A DNA stretch of 38,239 nucleotides, from positions 1 to 38,239 of the forward strand of contig CAZAUQ010000017.1 in assembly GCA_964488495.1 (NCBI GenBank), in the 5' to 3' direction. Each line of letters opens with the position of its first letter. Position 1 is the first letter of the stretch. Source of the stretch: UBA1402 sp964488495. GTDB lineage: Bacteria; Bacteroidota; Bacteroidia; Bacteroidales; UBA1402. Positions 22,878 to 31,090 of this stretch are shown piece after piece. The translations under genes were made by a program, and so were the position numbers. A model generated the notes under the pieces. It worked only from the letters and a program-made list of their open reading frames with translations. It did no database searches and was not told the DNA's origin.

Positions 22878-24886
22878 AGCTCACTAAGCCTTTTCTCCAG
22901 CCGATAAAGCTCATCACGGTATTGCGCAGCATCCAGAAATTCCATTTTCTCGGAGGCTGTGTACATTAATTTGCGGGTGTTTTCTATCAACTTTTCCAGT
23001 TGCGTGCGGCCCATGTAGCGAATAACGGGATCTGTCAGAATATTTATGTCTTCGGGTTCAACATAGGCTTTTGTCCGGCTCAGATCTTCGGCAGCCCTGT
23101 TGACCAGTACAGAGTAATTGTCTTTGCGGATTGCTGTAGGGGTAATGTTGTTAAGCCGGTTGTATTCTTCTTGTTTTTTTCTGCGACGTTGGGTTTCCTC
23201 CAGGGTCAGACGCATACTTTCGGTTGTTTTATCCGCATATAGAATCACTTTGCCATTGATGTGTCTGGCAGCCCGGCCGGCTGTCTGAGTCAGGGAACGG
23301 TGATTGCGCAGGAATCCTTCTTTATCTGCATCCAAAATGGCCACTAATGAAACCTCGGGCAAATCCAGGCCTTCGCGTAATAAATTAACCCCGATCAGCA
23401 CGTCAAATTGCCCTTTGCGCAGCTTATCCATGAGGTTAACTCTTTCCAGGGTCTCCACATCGGAATGGATGTATTCACAAAGTACGCCCTGTTCCTTAAG
23501 ATAAGCCGATAATTCTTCGGCCATGTGCTTGGTGAGGGTTGTCACCAGTGTGCGTTCGTTGCTTTCTACTCTCAGGCGGATTTCTTCCATTAAATCATCT
23601 ACCTGATGTTTACTGGGACGTACTTCCATCACCGGATCCAGCAATCCGGTGGGACGAATCAACTGCTCAACGATGAGTCCGCCGGATTTTTCCAGTTCAT
23701 AATCTGCCGGGGTTGCACTGACGTAAAGCACCTGTGAAGTCATAGCTTCGAATTCGTCAAAGCGCAAAGGGCGATTATCCATAGCGGCCGGAAGTCTGAA
23801 ACCGTATTCAACCAGATTTTGTTTGCGGGCATGGTCACCTCCCCACATTGCTCTGATTTGGGGTACAGTAACATGACTTTCATCTATGACCATTAGATAA
23901 TCGTCAGGAAAAAAATCAAGGAGACAGAAGGGGCGCATACCCGGCTCCCGGCCGTCGAAATACCTGGAGTAATTCTCTATACCCGAGCAATGACCCAGTT
24001 CCCTGATCATTTCCACATCGTAACTGACCCTTTCCTGCAAGCGTCTGGCTTCGTAAGCTTTGTCGATGGAATTTAAAAAGGCCACCTGAGCCGCCAGATC
24101 AAGTTCTATCTGCCTTATTGCCTGAGCTTGTCTCTCTTTGGTGGTTACAAACAAATTGGCCGGATAGATGTCGAAACGATCAAATTCAGCCAGTCTTCTG
24201 CCTGTCAAAGAATCTATTTGCTCAATGGCTTCGATTTCTTCGCCCCAAAAAACGATCCGGATAACCATATCCGAATAGGCAAGAAAAATATCCACATTAT
24301 CGCCTTTAACCCTAAAATTGCCTCGTCCGGGACCTACGTCGTTTCTGGAATACAAACTGTCGACCAGGCTGCGTAAAAAGACATTGCGGCTCAGGGCCTG
24401 ACCTTTGTAAACACGCTGGATATTGTTATGGAAATCTATGGGATTTCCCATGCCAAATAAGCAAGACACCGATGAGACCACCAAAACATCCCTGCGACCC
24501 GATAACAAAGAAGAAGTGGCCGATAACCTCAGTTTCTCTATTTCATCGTTAATGGCCAGGTCTTTTTCTATATAAGTATCGCTGTGAGGCAAGTAGGCTT
24601 CGGGTTGGTAATAATCGTAGTAGGACACAAAATATTCAACTGCATTATCAGGGAAAAAACTTTTGAATTCTCCGTACAATTGAGCGGCCAGTGTTTTGTT
24701 GTGACTTAACACCAGGGTAGGTCGTTGCACTTGCTCCACCACATTTGCTATCGTAAAAGTTTTGCCCGATCCGGTCACTCCAAGCAGGGTTTGGTGAGGA
24801 AGTCCCTGTTGAAGGCCTTCGGTCAATAATTTGATGGCTTCGGGCTGATCGCCGGTAGGTTGATAGGCAGAAACAAGTTTAAACAT
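22874..24886 (-). CDS. uvrB: Excinuclease ABC subunit B
   Basis: UvrB verifies DNA damage delivered by UvrA and loads UvrC in nucleotide excision repair. The 670 residues match the family. Walker A is GVTGSGKT (36-43), the DNA-wedging beta-hairpin region contains SYYDYYQPEAYLPHSDTYI, the helicase box is MVIDESHVT, and the UVR domain that contacts UvrC is at the C-terminus (KLIENTRKLMYTASEKMEF). A minus-strand -7 box lies 20 bases upstream. uvrA is also in this window (33366-36188) but in another operon and on the other strand. Confidence 0.98.
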   Translation of the reverse strand: MFKLVSAYQPTGDQPEAIKLLTEGLQQGLPHQTLLGVTGSGKTFTIANVVEQVQRPTLVLSHNKTLAAQLYGEFKSFFPDNAVEYFVSYYDYYQPEAYLPHSDTYIEKDLAINDEIEKLRLSATSSLLSGRRDVLVVSSVSCLFGMGNPIDFHNNIQRVYKGQALSRNVFLRSLVDSLYSRNDVGPGRGNFRVKGDNVDIFLAYSDMVIRIVFWGEEIEAIEQIDSLTGRRLAEFDRFDIYPANLFVTTKERQAQAIRQIELDLAAQVAFLNSIDKAYEARRLQERVSYDVEMIRELGHCSGIENYSRYFDGREPGMRPFCLLDFFPDDYLMVIDESHVTVPQIRAMWGGDHARKQNLVEYGFRLPAAMDNRPLRFDEFEAMTSQVLYVSATPADYELEKSGGLIVEQLIRPTGLLDPVMEVRPSKHQVDDLMEEIRLRVESNERTLVTTLTKHMAEELSAYLKEQGVLCEYIHSDVETLERVNLMDKLRKGQFDVLIGVNLLREGLDLPEVSLVAILDADKEGFLRNHRSLTQTAGRAARHINGKVILYADKTTESMRLTLEETQRRRKKQEEYNRLNNITPTAIRKDNYSVLVNRAAEDLSRTKAYVEPEDINILTDPVIRYMGRTQLEKLIENTRKLMYTASEKMEFLDAAQYRDELYRLEKRLSEL

Positions 24887-24905
24887 GAGAGCTTACAATG
24901 AGCTG

Positions 24906-24913
24906 CAAAAATA
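24906..24913 (-). promoter_or_regulatory. Putative -7 box of uvrB
   Basis: The plus strand CAAAAATA reads TATTTTTG on the minus strand. Only a weak -33 (TTTCG, about 24933-24937) is seen. A short leader is implied. Confidence 0.45.
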
Positions 24914-25084
24914 GACATTTTTAAAAGCTTTGCGAAATACTGAACTACAGGCTTTATTATTTTCAGATTACAAAAAAAAATTGTTCCTTCGCAAAATTAT
25001 TGGCCGAAAGGCTGATGCCTGGCCGGTATTGAATAAAATTGCATATTTCTTACAGGATTTGCCTCTTTCCTATATTTTATCAAT

Positions 25085-26392
25085 ATGATTTGGAACGAAA
25101 CCTATGAATGCCTGAGCCGTCGAGAAATGATTGAGCTGCAGGGCAAACGCTTACACAACACCGTTGAACGGGTTTATTACAATTCTCCTTTTTACAGGAA
25201 CAAAATGCAAGAGCTCGGTATCACTCCCGAGGATATTGAATCGGTCGAAGATTTGGTCAAATTACCCTTCACGGTAAAAAATGATTTAAGGGACCAATAT
25301 CCTTTCGGCTTGTTTTCCTCACCTATGTCCGAGATTGTGAGATTACATGCTTCTTCGGGCACAACGGGAAAATCCATTGTCGGAGGTTATACACGCAAAG
25401 ACCTGAACATCTGGTCAGAAGTGATGGCCAGAACCTTTTCAGCCGGAAATTGCGATCGCAGTGATATCTTTCAGATTGCCTATGGTTACGGCTTGTTTAC
25501 CGGGGGGCTGGGAGCTCACGGCGGAGCTGAACGTATCGGAGCCTCTGTGATCCCAATTTCTTCGGGGAATACCGAAAAACAAATTCAGCTTATGACCGAT
25601 TTTGGAACTACCGCTTTGTGTTGCACTCCCTCGTATGCTTTATACCTGACTGAGATGATCAACAAAATAGGAGTAGAGAATAAATTGAAATTAAAAGTCG
25701 GATTTTTTGGTGCAGAACCCTGGACTGACGGAATGCGTAAAGAACTCGAAAATAAATTATCCATCAAGGCTTACGATATTTTTGGACTGACCGAGATCAT
25801 AGGTCCCGGAGTGGCTTTCAATTGTAGTGAACAAAACGGACTGCACTTTAACGAAGATCATTTTATTCCCGAAATAATTGATCCTAAAACCCTGCAACCT
25901 CTTCCCACAGGTGAAGTGGGAGAGTTGGTCATTACAACCATAACCAAAGAAGGCATGCCAATCCTGCGTTATCGCACCAAAGATCTTACAAGCCTGAATT
26001 ACGAAAAATGTTCCTGCGGACGGACGTTGGTTCGTATGGACAAAATCCGCGGACGCAGCGACGATATGTTGATTATTCGCGGAGTCAATGTCTTTCCTTC
26101 GCAGGTGGAAAGCGTTTTACTGGAATTTTCTGAAACAGCTCCCCATTATCATCTTTATGTAGACCGGGTAAACAATACCGATGTCTTCGAAATTCACGTG
26201 GAGGTCCGTCCTGAATTTTTCAGCGACCATTTAAGTCAGATGCTCGATCTCAAAAAAAGAATTGCTCATCGCATACAAAGCGTCCTGGGCATTTCGGCCG
26301 AAATCAAACTCGTCGAACCACGTTCCATAGAACGCTCTACAGGCAAAGCCAAACGGGTAACCGATAAACGTAATATTTATAACCAGGTTTAA
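25085..26392 (+). CDS. paaK: Phenylacetate-CoA ligase
   Basis: The 435-residue enzyme belongs to the adenylate-forming PaaK family and would activate phenylacetate or a related aryl acid with ATP and CoA. Motifs seen are the AMP-binding LHASSGTTGKSIVGGY, FGLTEIIGPGVAFNC and the C-terminal RGRSDDMLIIRGVNVFPSQVE. In gut Bacteroidetes this gene is usually coupled to an ACT-domain gene and used in aryl-acid metabolism linked to 2-oxoacid oxidation; the ACT gene follows here after 19 bases. No clear promoter was found between it and divergent uvrB. Confidence 0.93.
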   Translation: MIWNETYECLSRREMIELQGKRLHNTVERVYYNSPFYRNKMQELGITPEDIESVEDLVKLPFTVKNDLRDQYPFGLFSSPMSEIVRLHASSGTTGKSIVGGYTRKDLNIWSEVMARTFSAGNCDRSDIFQIAYGYGLFTGGLGAHGGAERIGASVIPISSGNTEKQIQLMTDFGTTALCCTPSYALYLTEMINKIGVENKLKLKVGFFGAEPWTDGMRKELENKLSIKAYDIFGLTEIIGPGVAFNCSEQNGLHFNEDHFIPEIIDPKTLQPLPTGEVGELVITTITKEGMPILRYRTKDLTSLNYEKCSCGRTLVRMDKIRGRSDDMLIIRGVNVFPSQVESVLLEFSETAPHYHLYVDRVNNTDVFEIHVEVRPEFFSDHLSQMLDLKKRIAHRIQSVLGISAEIKLVEPRSIERSTGKAKRVTDKRNIYNQV

Positions 26393-26411
26393 GCTGTTTA
26401 ATCCTACAACT

Positions 26412-26849
26412 ATGATGTTAATTAAGCAATTATCCATTTTTTTGGAAAACAAAACAGGTCGTCTTACCGAGGTAACGAATTTACTGGGCGAGGCCGGCAT
26501 CAATTTATCGGCTTTCACCATAGCTGAAAGTTCCGATTTCGGTATTATGCGGGTTATAGTGTCTGAACCAGATAAAGCCAAAAAGATTCTGGCTCAAAAA
26601 GGCATAGCCGTATCGCTGACCGATGTGATCTGTCTGCAATGCCCGAATTCACCGGGAGCATTGAACAAAACCTTACAGCTGCTGTCGGCAGGCGGAATTT
26701 CGGTGGAATACATGTACGCCTTTGCCGTCAACGAATTTGCACAAGTGATCATCAGACCGGATAAGATTCAGGAATGCATCAGGCTCTTGCAGGAGAATCT
26801 CTACGATCTGATTAAAGCCGATGATTTTTACGCATTTAAAGAAAAGTAA
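26412..26849 (+). CDS. Tandem ACT-domain protein
   Basis: The 145-residue protein consists of two ACT domains, about 4-70 (KQLSIFLENKTGRLTEVTNLLGEAGIN) and 72-140 (CPNSPGALNKTLQLLSAGGISVEYMYAF). ACT domains bind amino acids and act as allosteric modules. It lies 19 bases after paaK, and this pairing is common in Bacteroidetes, which suggests control by, or sensing of, an aromatic amino acid. No catalytic domain is present. Two adjacent ATG codons make the exact start uncertain by one residue. A terminator-like hairpin follows. Confidence 0.88.
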   Translation: MMLIKQLSIFLENKTGRLTEVTNLLGEAGINLSAFTIAESSDFGIMRVIVSEPDKAKKILAQKGIAVSLTDVICLQCPNSPGALNKTLQLLSAGGISVEYMYAFAVNEFAQVIIRPDKIQECIRLLQENLYDLIKADDFYAFKEK

Positions 26850-26850
26850 A

Positions 26851-26906
26851 AAAAAGGCTTGCATTTTTATAATTGAAGAATCCTGAGTATATTTGCAGGC
26901 TTTTTT
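26851..26906 (+). terminator. Terminator-like hairpin of the paaK-ACT operon, holding the bamD -7 box
   Basis: Bases 26851-26863 (AAAAAGGCTTGCA) pair with 26894-26906 (TGCAGGCTTTTTT) as a 13-bp stem in RNA with two G-U pairs. The 30-base loop contains most of TATATTTG (26888-26895). The T-run is part of the stem, so efficiency is uncertain. Confidence 0.6.
26888..26895 (+). promoter_or_regulatory. Putative -7 box of the bamD operon
   Basis: TATATTTG matches TAnnTTTG exactly and ends 35 bases before the bamD ATG. The -33 region (near 26864-26868, TTTTT) is weak. Confidence 0.6.
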
Positions 26907-26930
26907 CAGCAGAAGGTCTCAACTATAAGA

Positions 26931-27731
26931 ATGAAAACAAGATTCCCTTTAATTCTTCTGATTATACTTAGCCTCGCCTCATGCAGCGAATATCAGAAAC
27001 TCCTAAAGAGCGAAGATTACGAAGCCAAGTGGCAAAAGGCTAATGAATATTATGAGCAGGGAAAATATTCAAAAGTGATTGAGTTGATGGATGAACTCAA
27101 AACCATTTACAAGGGAACCGAAAGGGCCGAACAAGCCTTGTACATGCTGGGCAATTCCTACTTTCAAAGCAAAGATTATTTTTCGGCTTCCCATGAATAC
27201 CAGCTGTATTACAAAACCTTTCCCAACGGCACATTTGTAGAAGACTGCCGCTTTATGTCGGGCAAGGCAGCCTACCTGAACGCTCCTGATTCCCGGCTCT
27301 CACAGGAAGGGACCATAGAAGCCATGGATGAACTGAATGTGTTTCTGGAATACTATCCTCAAAGCGACCGCAGGGCTGAAGTAGAAATCATGTTGAACGA
27401 TCTGATGGAAAAACTGGCCTATAAAGCCTTGCTAAATTGTCAGCTGTATTACGATCTGGGCAACTACATGGGGAATAATTACGAATCCTGTATAGTGACA
27501 GCCATTCTGGCTTTACAGGATTTTCCGGCTTCCCGTTACAGAGCAGACCTGGCCTTTCTTATTTTAAAATCGCGCTTTGCCTTCGCTCAAAACAGTTACG
27601 ACTACCTCAAAGAAGAACGTTTCCGTCAGGTAGTTGATGAGTATTACAGCTTTATTAATGAATTTCCGCAAAGCCGGTATCAAAAAGAAGCGGAACAGTT
27701 GTTTGATACAGCAAAAAAATATATAAAGTAA
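26931..27731 (+). CDS. bamD: Outer-membrane assembly lipoprotein BamD
   Basis: BamD is part of the BAM complex that folds beta-barrels into the outer membrane. The 266-residue chain has a lipoprotein signal with lipobox LASC (C18), followed by TPR-like helical repeats (KWQKANEYYEQGKYSKVIELMDELK-type, AEQALYMLGNSYFQSKDYFSASHEY, FPNG). Length and the EYQKLLKS start after the lipobox agree with Bacteroidetes BamD. It heads the conserved bamD, rpoZ-like, DUF4293 order; the next gene starts 12 bases on. Confidence 0.94.
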   Translation: MKTRFPLILLIILSLASCSEYQKLLKSEDYEAKWQKANEYYEQGKYSKVIELMDELKTIYKGTERAEQALYMLGNSYFQSKDYFSASHEYQLYYKTFPNGTFVEDCRFMSGKAAYLNAPDSRLSQEGTIEAMDELNVFLEYYPQSDRRAEVEIMLNDLMEKLAYKALLNCQLYYDLGNYMGNNYESCIVTAILALQDFPASRYRADLAFLILKSRFAFAQNSYDYLKEERFRQVVDEYYSFINEFPQSRYQKEAEQLFDTAKKYIK

Positions 27732-27743
27732 AAAACAAATAGT

Positions 27744-28076
27744 ATGGACTACAAAAAAACGATTGCACCCACCAGCACACAAACCCGTGATTTAAACACC
27801 TTTTGCACTGAGGATGGCAATATTTACGAAAGCGTTGTTGTAATTGCCAAAAGAGCTAATCAAATCAGCGTGGAAATGAAAGAGGAGCTCAAAAGTAAAT
27901 TACAGGAATTTGCCACTTATCCCGACAATCAGGAAGAAGTGTCAGAAAACAGGGAACAAATTGAGATCTCCCGTTTTTACGAAAAATTACCCAAACCCAC
28001 ATTGATTGCCACTCAGGAATTTCTGGAAGATAAAATCTATCACCGGAATCCGCTCAGGGAAAAATCAAAAAAATAA
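27744..28076 (+). CDS. rpoZ: RNA polymerase omega-like subunit (RpoZ/Rpb6 family, Bacteroidetes type)
   Basis: The 110-residue protein begins MDYKKTIAPTSTQTRDLN and contains YESVVVIAKRANQISVEMKEEL, which matches the omega/Rpb6 core (residues about 28-50) in the form seen in Bacteroidetes. Omega helps assemble and stabilise RNA polymerase. It sits between bamD and DUF4293, the usual place in this phylum, with 12 and 3 bases of spacing. No start ambiguity is evident. Confidence 0.88.
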   Translation: MDYKKTIAPTSTQTRDLNTFCTEDGNIYESVVVIAKRANQISVEMKEELKSKLQEFATYPDNQEEVSENREQIEISRFYEKLPKPTLIATQEFLEDKIYHRNPLREKSKK

Positions 28077-28079
28077 AGC

Positions 28080-28541
28080 ATGATTCAGCGCATTCAAAGC
28101 TTGTATCTCTTTGTGGCAGGTATCTTGTTGACACTTGCCCTTTTTATGCCCTGGATCAGTTTTTTCGGACAGGAAGGAGAATTATATCAACTCAAAGCTT
28201 TTAAGGTGGAACAACTCCTGGGCAATGGGGCACATGCTTTTTCTTTTTGGGCTCTGGGTGCCTTGCTGATAATTGCAGCCGCCCTGTCTTTCATTTGCCT
28301 GTTTTTATTCAAAAACAGGCCTTTACAGAGCCGTTTTTGCGTATATAACACGATTCTGCTGATTGGCTTTTATCTGGCATTCCTTATTTTTTTTCTTTAC
28401 GTTTTTAAAAGTCTGAATGCAACTCCGGGTCTTAACATTGGCCTGGCTTTACCATTGATCGCTTTGATTTTGAATTTTATGGCCTTACGGGCTATCAACA
28501 AAGACCATGCCCTGGTGCAAAGCTACCATCGCCTGAGGTAA
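28080..28541 (+). CDS. DUF4293-family membrane protein
   Basis: This 153-residue protein has four hydrophobic helices (about 7-26, 53-75, 86-110, 118-135) and the family opening MIQRIQSLYLFVAG. Its function is not known. It follows rpoZ by 3 bases in the order conserved in Bacteroidetes. Its stop codon abuts the stop of the convergent barrel gene directly (28541/28542), so no terminator lies between. Confidence 0.88.
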   Translation: MIQRIQSLYLFVAGILLTLALFMPWISFFGQEGELYQLKAFKVEQLLGNGAHAFSFWALGALLIIAAALSFICLFLFKNRPLQSRFCVYNTILLIGFYLAFLIFFLYVFKSLNATPGLNIGLALPLIALILNFMALRAINKDHALVQSYHRLR

Positions 28542-29198
28542 TCAGCGCAGGCGGAAATAGTATATCAGATTTAAAGAGATCTGCTGCAGGCTGGAAGTGA
28601 CAAAATCATCTGTAACCGCATTAGCGAAAACATCGGATAAACCGTAATAATAGCGGCCTTCCATACCAATACTTTGTTGTTTCAGCTTTATGTCAAAACC
28701 GACACCTCCCAATACTCCCCATTGAAAAGGCTGCTCCAGGGCTTTGCCATGGTAGTCGTAGCTAACATCACTGTCCAGGTACTCTTTTTCGGACAGAAAG
28801 AAACTGAACTTGGGGCCCAGATTCAGGTAAAAACTTAGTGCTTTGGTACCAATGCGGGCATGCATTAAAAAAGGCAATTCGAGAAAAGCCATCTCTCTGC
28901 GATAAGTATTGGTTGAACCATAACCGAAATCGTCTTTCCAGCCGCTTTGAAAATAATTCAATTCCGCCTGTATACCGAAATTTTTTTCATTAATATAACG
29001 CAGACTCAGACCGGCGTTGGCAGCAATAAGATAGGTTTTGTCCACATATTGTGGGACCAGGGTAATACTGGACATTGTGGCACCTGCTGTAGCGCCCAGG
29101 TAAAATTCGGGTTTGAAGTTGTTATTTTGTGCCCTGAGGTTTTGACAGAAAACCGGCAACAAAATATAAAGGCAAAAAAATAGACGGATTGATTTCAT
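28542..29198 (-). CDS. Outer-membrane beta-barrel protein (porin-like, PorT-type family)
   Basis: The 218-residue protein has a signal peptide ending near LRAQ and a small barrel: YLGATAGATMSSI, IQAELNYFQSGWKD, LPFLMHARIG and the closing ISLNLIYYFRLR with aromatic-basic end. It fits the outer-membrane beta-barrel family common in Bacteroidetes (which includes PorT); the specific role is unknown. Its ATG follows the stop codon of the upstream LysM gene with no base between (TAA then ATG), which suggests translational coupling and a shared cell-envelope job. Confidence 0.83.
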   Translation of the reverse strand: MKSIRLFFCLYILLPVFCQNLRAQNNNFKPEFYLGATAGATMSSITLVPQYVDKTYLIAANAGLSLRYINEKNFGIQAELNYFQSGWKDDFGYGSTNTYRREMAFLELPFLMHARIGTKALSFYLNLGPKFSFFLSEKEYLDSDVSYDYHGKALEQPFQWGVLGGVGFDIKLKQQSIGMEGRYYYGLSDVFANAVTDDFVTSSLQQISLNLIYYFRLR

Positions 29199-30896
29199 TT
29201 AGCGGGGTAAAACTCTTGAGATTATTTTGCGCTGAGGAGTATACTGAATGATAAACAAATGTCTGTTGTATTTTCCGCTATGCTCTCCGTTTTGCACAAA
29301 ATCAAAACCGTGTTGTAAGTGCTCGGTTTGCCAATCAGAACCTGAAATTTTTGGAACAAAATACATCATAATATCGTAACCCATCAAGGCATAACGAGGA
29401 AAAGTATTCAATAAATCCTTGCCAAATTCATAAGCATAACGCTTTTGAAATTGTTTAAGCTTATCATTCTGAAAATCTGCGTAGTAATTACTATAAACAT
29501 GGGTATTCAACTGATACAACTGAGGTAGGTTGTTTTTGCTCAGGGCCAGCCAGTCCGGATAACCCAGTAATGTAATACGGGCTTTAGACTTAATATTGGC
29601 CGCAGAACCTATCAATGTAATCACCCGGTTGCTTTCGGTCATGGGAAAGGGAGCCGGAATAATCAGGTTCTCTTTGTCCGGATGTAAATGACGGGCAATG
29701 GTATCGGGGAAACTGTATGCTATGTTCCCGTAGGGTTCGTTATCGGTCAATTCCAGGTATGGAATGCCGTAGTTTTTCAGATTGATTTTGAAAGTGTCAA
29801 ACAGCTCGCGACGTTCATCGGATGATTCACTGTTGGTACGAATAAACAAAATGTTTTTGTCCGTATAATACGACGTGTCCAGCTCCAGCAGAGCCTGGTG
29901 ATTCAATGATTGGGGAGGATTTACCTGATAAATATAGGGATTGTATTCGGTTTCGGGAATCCGGGAACTGAACGGTAAAATAAGGTATTTTTTTTCGCGG
30001 ACAGACCAATCAGACAAAAACATCATTTGCTCGTGATTGACTGCGGCAATCACGTAATTGGCCCTGTCCAGCCAACCGGAAGTCAAAACCCTTCTGAGCG
30101 ATTCCACCGTATTTCCTGTATCGAAAACAGACAAATCCAGGGAGAAATTGAGCTGCTTCAGGCTGTCTGCCGCCATGAGCATACCTTCGTAAAACTCCAC
30201 ATAGCGTTCTATGGAAGTCGCGGTAGTATCGTCCAGCATAAAGGGTAGAAGCAGGGCAAAATTGGGCTTGTGAAAAACTTTTGGTCTGAGATCTTCGGTG
30301 ACCTCCTTTGTATAACTGTCGCTTTCGGCAATTATTTTATGCCTGGGTATCATGAGCAAGGAGCCTCTGGGCAGCCTGTCGGGCACATTTGGATTATGAA
30401 GTCTGAGTTCTTCGATATCTACACCAAAACTGTTCGCAATATCACATAAATTCTCTCTCCATTTCTCTACGGTATAATACTCATATTCCCATTTTTCGAA
30501 TAATAAAGAAGCTGATGATGACAATGAATCTCCCGAAGGTCTGAGGAAGCTTTCAGAGCTCTTTTCGGATGAATTCTCCTGAGATTTCTTCGGCGAATTG
30601 TCCTGGATTTTTCCCGGAACCTCTTCATTGCCGGGCTTGAAAGTCCTTAAAGGGATGATCAGGACTTGTCCGGTTTTGAGCCCTTCCACCAAAAAAGGAT
30701 TCATAGCTATGATTTCCTCCTGGCTGACATTAAAGCGCCTGCTCAAACTGTATAAGGTCTCAGAAGGCTGCACTTCGTATTTATAATATTCTTTGTCAAA
30801 TAATTTAATGACAGGAATCGTGTTTTCCTGAGCTTCTGCAACCAGAGTAAAAATAATCAGGCAGGCAAACAAGGCAATTATGGGACGTAACTTCAT
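29199..30896 (-). CDS. Periplasmic protein with two LysM domains and a PBP1-like (receptor-type) domain
   Basis: The start is set at 30896 (MKLRPIIALF), giving 565 residues with a Sec signal ending near AEAQ. An in-frame ATG at 31025 lies upstream of a consensus promoter at 30959-30989 and so cannot be on that transcript. LysM1 spans about 38-82 (YYKYEVQPSETLYSLSRRF) and LysM2 about 140-184 (YYTVEKWRENLCDIANSFG), separated by a Ser/Lys/Glu linker. From 212 on (FALLLPFMLDD) a periplasmic-binding-protein type I fold is likely, with EFYEGMLMAADSL and INLKNYGIPYLEL-like segments. It should bind peptidoglycan; the LpoA-like domain layout suggests control of wall synthesis, which is inference. Confidence 0.85.
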   Translation of the reverse strand: MKLRPIIALFACLIIFTLVAEAQENTIPVIKLFDKEYYKYEVQPSETLYSLSRRFNVSQEEIIAMNPFLVEGLKTGQVLIIPLRTFKPGNEEVPGKIQDNSPKKSQENSSEKSSESFLRPSGDSLSSSASLLFEKWEYEYYTVEKWRENLCDIANSFGVDIEELRLHNPNVPDRLPRGSLLMIPRHKIIAESDSYTKEVTEDLRPKVFHKPNFALLLPFMLDDTTATSIERYVEFYEGMLMAADSLKQLNFSLDLSVFDTGNTVESLRRVLTSGWLDRANYVIAAVNHEQMMFLSDWSVREKKYLILPFSSRIPETEYNPYIYQVNPPQSLNHQALLELDTSYYTDKNILFIRTNSESSDERRELFDTFKINLKNYGIPYLELTDNEPYGNIAYSFPDTIARHLHPDKENLIIPAPFPMTESNRVITLIGSAANIKSKARITLLGYPDWLALSKNNLPQLYQLNTHVYSNYYADFQNDKLKQFQKRYAYEFGKDLLNTFPRYALMGYDIMMYFVPKISGSDWQTEHLQHGFDFVQNGEHSGKYNRHLFIIQYTPQRKIISRVLPR

Positions 30897-30958
30897 CAGT
30901 GTATTTTTTGTAGCTAAAGTGCCGGCGCTCTGTAAGGCAAAGGCACAAATCCAATTCG

Positions 30959-30989
30959 CAAATGTAGCCAAAATCTGTCGTTTTGCAAA
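30959..30989 (-). promoter_or_regulatory. Promoter of the LysM-barrel operon
   Basis: Minus strand TTTG (30986-30989), exactly 19 bp, TACATTTG (30959-30966): a full match to the Bacteroidetes consensus. Transcription would begin about 10 bases further on, leaving a leader of roughly 55 bases to the start at 30896. Confidence 0.82.
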
Positions 30990-31058
30990 TTGGAAACCAA
31001 TAATGCTGCACAAGCTCAAATGCATACTGAGTAATTTTAGTTTTTGATTATTAATAGC

Positions 31059-31066
31059 TATCTTTG
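31059..31066 (+). promoter_or_regulatory. Putative -7 box of the T9SS-mltD-uvrA-uup run
   Basis: TATCTTTG matches TAnnTTTG, with T-rich sequence in the -33 area (31036-31045). It lies 24 bases before the ATG at 31091. Confidence 0.6.
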
Positions 31067-31090
31067 TCCACTTTTTCTAGAAGCTCCGAC

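Noticed and set aside
24929..24995. Inverted repeat TTTGCGAA...TTCGCAAA in the uvrB-paaK spacer
   Set aside because: The 8-bp arms are 51 bases apart in A/T-rich DNA, so chance is likely.
25002..25024. GGCC...AGGC-TGAT-GCCT-GGCC stem in the uvrB-paaK spacer
   Set aside because: It needs a 3-base bulge, has no T-run, and no promoter upstream would place it in a mapped leader.
30897..31025. 43-residue N-terminal extension of the LysM protein
   Set aside because: A full consensus promoter (30959-30989, minus) lies inside it and the signal peptide begins at 30896.
31064..31090. TTG start for the T9SS cargo
   Set aside because: The TTG is part of the -7 box TATCTTTG; the signal peptide starts cleanly at ATG 31091.
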